Part shown: in pieces, positions 62,535 to 64,000 of the stretch | Layout of the letters: each line of letters opens with the position of its first letter | Numbering within the stretch: position 1 is the stretch's first letter | From: Mesorhizobium sp. NFR06 | GTDB lineage: Bacteria; Pseudomonadota; Alphaproteobacteria; Rhizobiales; Rhizobiaceae | Direction of reading: 5' to 3' | Length of the DNA: 64,000 nt | Assembly (NCBI RefSeq): GCF_900115245.1 | Contig: NZ_FOVT01000008.1 | Coordinates: forward strand, 62,001 to 126,000 | Program-made: the position numbers and the translations under genes | Notes under the pieces: model-generated | What the model was told of the DNA's origin: nothing | The model's input: the letters and a program-made list of their open reading frames with translations, nothing else | The model's database searches: none

Positions 62535-63032
62535 CTATGCCCCTGCCCGCTTGCGGCGCTCATACATCATCACCAGCGTCTCGGCGGTCAATGCCGGCTT
62601 CTGCTCACCTTCGATCTCGACGGTGTTGGCCGCCCTCATCAGATACTGGCCGGGGCCGCGATCCTCCATGGAGAGCAGGGTGGTGCGCAGCCTGATACGC
62701 GCGCCGGCTCTTACCGGCGCGAGGAACCGGACTTTGTCGAAACCATAGTTGAAAGCGGCCTGCGTGTTTTCCGGCACGATGCCCATTTCAAGGGCCAGCG
62801 CGCCGATGATCGACAAAGTCAAATAGCCATGCGCGATCGTGGTGCGGAACGGGCTGTGCCGTTTTGCCCGCTCGGGATCGACATGGATCCACTGATGGTC
62901 GCCCGTGCATTCGGCGAACTGGTCGATGCGCCGCTGGTCGACCGTCGTCCAGTCCGACACGCCAAGCTCCTGGCCAGACATCGTGCGCAACTGCTCGAAG
63001 GTCGGCGGCGTTCTCGGCCGTGTTTCAGTCAT
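62535..63032 (-). CDS. MaoC-family dehydratase
   Basis: A 165-residue hotdog-fold hydratase. The catalytic segment is FAECTGDHQWIHVDPERAK with Asp and His (hydratase 2 motif), followed by TTIAHGYLTLSI. These enzymes hydrate 2-enoyl-CoA, for example linking beta-oxidation to polyhydroxyalkanoate synthesis, which agrees with the phasin gene upstream. The start at 63030-63032 (MTETRPR) is chosen. It is convergent with the eamA gene. Confidence 0.9.
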   Translation of the reverse strand: MTETRPRTPPTFEQLRTMSGQELGVSDWTTVDQRRIDQFAECTGDHQWIHVDPERAKRHSPFRTTIAHGYLTLSIIGALALEMGIVPENTQAAFNYGFDKVRFLAPVRAGARIRLRTTLLSMEDRGPGQYLMRAANTVEIEGEQKPALTAETLVMMYERRKRAGA

Positions 63033-63210
63033 TCCTGCTTTCCCGTCATTCCGCCTTCTCCCGACCATGAAGCGGCAACCTCTGTCAATTCATGGATCCG
63101 CGATTTTCGCCGGTAGAGTTGATGCTTTTACGGCAAGCCGAGAACGCGCCGCGCTTGGGCCAGTTGCATCGCATGTCGGTCGATGGTGAGTTCCGAAACC
63201 GCCGGATAAG

Positions 63211-63639
63211 CTATTTCTTTTCGTAGCCGGCGCGTACTTCCGCCATCGCATCCGTGATCCGGTCGCGCAGAATTTCGATCGATTCGGTGCTGGATTTGCG
63301 CACAAGGTCAGCCACTTCGCTGGCATTCTTCAGCGTCGTCTCGAACGACCGGCGGGCAAATTCGGCCTGCTTGGTCATCAGGTCCTGCGGATTGCCGGCC
63401 GCCTGATAGTTCTGTGCCATCCGGGTGATCTCGTGCATGGCGTTCTGCACCATCTCATGCTGCTTCGCCAGCACCGAGGACGCGCCGGCGGCACTTGCCC
63501 TTGCCGACTTTTCCAGCGCTTCGAGGTTCTTGCGGTGGTGGTCGAGGATCGCCTGGACGTCGACATTCGGCAGTTTCAAGTCGCGGCCGAACCTGCTGAA
63601 CATGTCGAGGAACGAGTCGGAATCCGGTTGTTTTGCCAT
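63211..63639 (-). CDS. Phasin-family protein
   Basis: A 142-residue helical amphipathic protein. The family blocks are FLDMFSRFGRDLKLPNVDVQ, ILDHHRKNLEALEKSARASA and KQAEFARRSFETTLKNASEV. Phasins coat polyhydroxyalkanoate granules and regulate their size. GGGAGGCAGAGC precedes the start at 63637-63639. It lies 178 bp upstream of the MaoC gene on the same strand. No PHA synthase is in the window. Confidence 0.85.
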   Translation of the reverse strand: MAKQPDSDSFLDMFSRFGRDLKLPNVDVQAILDHHRKNLEALEKSARASAAGASSVLAKQHEMVQNAMHEITRMAQNYQAAGNPQDLMTKQAEFARRSFETTLKNASEVADLVRKSSTESIEILRDRITDAMAEVRAGYEKK

Positions 63640-63704
63640 GCTCTGCCTCCCGTTTACCGCGCATGCGGTGCCCTGCAAGGAGAATAGTGCGCGCTGGGCT
63701 CCCG

Positions 63705-64000
63705 TCAATTGACGAGAAACAGCCGCTCCGCCGTGTAGAGCGCGAGGCCGGCGAGCCCGCCGATGACCATGCCGTTGAAACGGATATATTGCAGGTCCTT
63801 GCCGATGTTCATCTCGATCAGTCGCGTCAGTTGCCCCAGATCCCAGCGCTTGACCTGGTCGGCGATGAATTTCGACACCCCGCTCTTCTGGCTTTCGACG
63901 AACGAAGCCAGCGCCACGACAAAACCCTGGTTCATGTCGGCCCGGATCTGAGCGTCGTCGGCCAGATGCCGGCCGACCTCGACGAACATGCCTGCGAGGT
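63705..64000 (-). CDS. DUF445-family membrane protein, 3' end only
   Basis: The C-terminal 98 or so codons of a gene that starts outside the window; the frame stays open to base 64000 upstream of the internal Met at 63989. The visible part reads VEVGRHLADDAQIRADMNQG, VKRWDLGQLTRLIEMNIGKD and LQYIRFNGMVIGGLAGLALY, characteristic of DUF445 (YjiN-type) proteins, ending with a C-terminal membrane helix. Function unknown. Confidence 0.85.
   Translation of the reverse strand, partial: LAGMFVEVGRHLADDAQIRADMNQGFVVALASFVESQKSGVSKFIADQVKRWDLGQLTRLIEMNIGKDLQYIRFNGMVIGGLAGLALYTAERLFLVN

Overview
The window reads as chromosomal DNA of a GC-rich Rhizobiales bacterium, most like Mesorhizobium or a close relative. 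The signs are an ExoR homologue, a PopZ polar organiser, an alphaproteobacterial cluster nagZ-scpA-scpB-tatA-tatB-tatC-serS-surE-pcm, and the short palindromic intergenic repeats typical of this group. No sequence search was possible, so all names rest on motifs, lengths and gene order read directly.

Layout. 0.4-14.7 kb is a long minus-strand housekeeping block: pcm, surE, serS, tatCBA, scpB/A, nagZ, a large SPOR-domain envelope protein, argS and a dGTPase-like HD hydrolase. 14.7-27.6 kb continues with core genes: an A-type Fe-S carrier, xthA, exoR, ilvD, a FadL-type porin, valS, popZ, tolC, a second isoaspartyl-methyltransferase-like gene and tRNA-Cys. 28.2-37.4 kb, beginning at tRNA-Asn, is an accessory region: mostly small unassigned genes, many exported or cysteine-rich, with internal duplications, a tyrosine recombinase fragment, a collapsed ATP-dependent DNA ligase gene, an ankyrin/cytochrome c fusion and tiny membrane-peptide ORFs. 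37.4-47.4 kb holds transporters, regulators and stress genes (AraC, MarR with EmrAB, AhpD-like, CutC, GNAT). 47.4-64 kb holds an acyltransferase, a form-II-type molybdenum hydroxylase (coxSLM-like), a FIST/histidine kinase/response regulator set, a ring-cleavage gene pair, an alcohol dehydrogenase, two transporter-regulator pairs, a MaoC dehydratase, a phasin and a DUF445 protein cut by the window edge.

The observation I rate most interesting is a pair of similar elements in the accessory region, at about 29,559-29,680 and 32,672-32,760. Each has a textbook sigma-54 promoter (GG-N10-GC) followed, at the same 11-nt spacing, by a stem-loop whose loop carries a UCCUCC-type sequence complementary to ribosome binding sites, then a second stem-loop. 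The paired bases of both stems differ between the copies in a compensating way. The first copy ends in a strong intrinsic terminator; the second loses its terminator where the recombinase fragment begins. They look like RpoN-controlled small RNAs of about 95 nt, one intact and one truncated.

Regulatory sites readable by eye include a perfect 17-bp palindrome over the start codon of the marR gene that faces emrAB, a sigma-70-like promoter with an embedded GAGACAG palindrome in front of a tetR-eamA operon, and ATAACC/GGTTAT half-sites between the ahpD-like gene and cutC. Several intrinsic terminators and at least five intergenic repeat elements are also listed.
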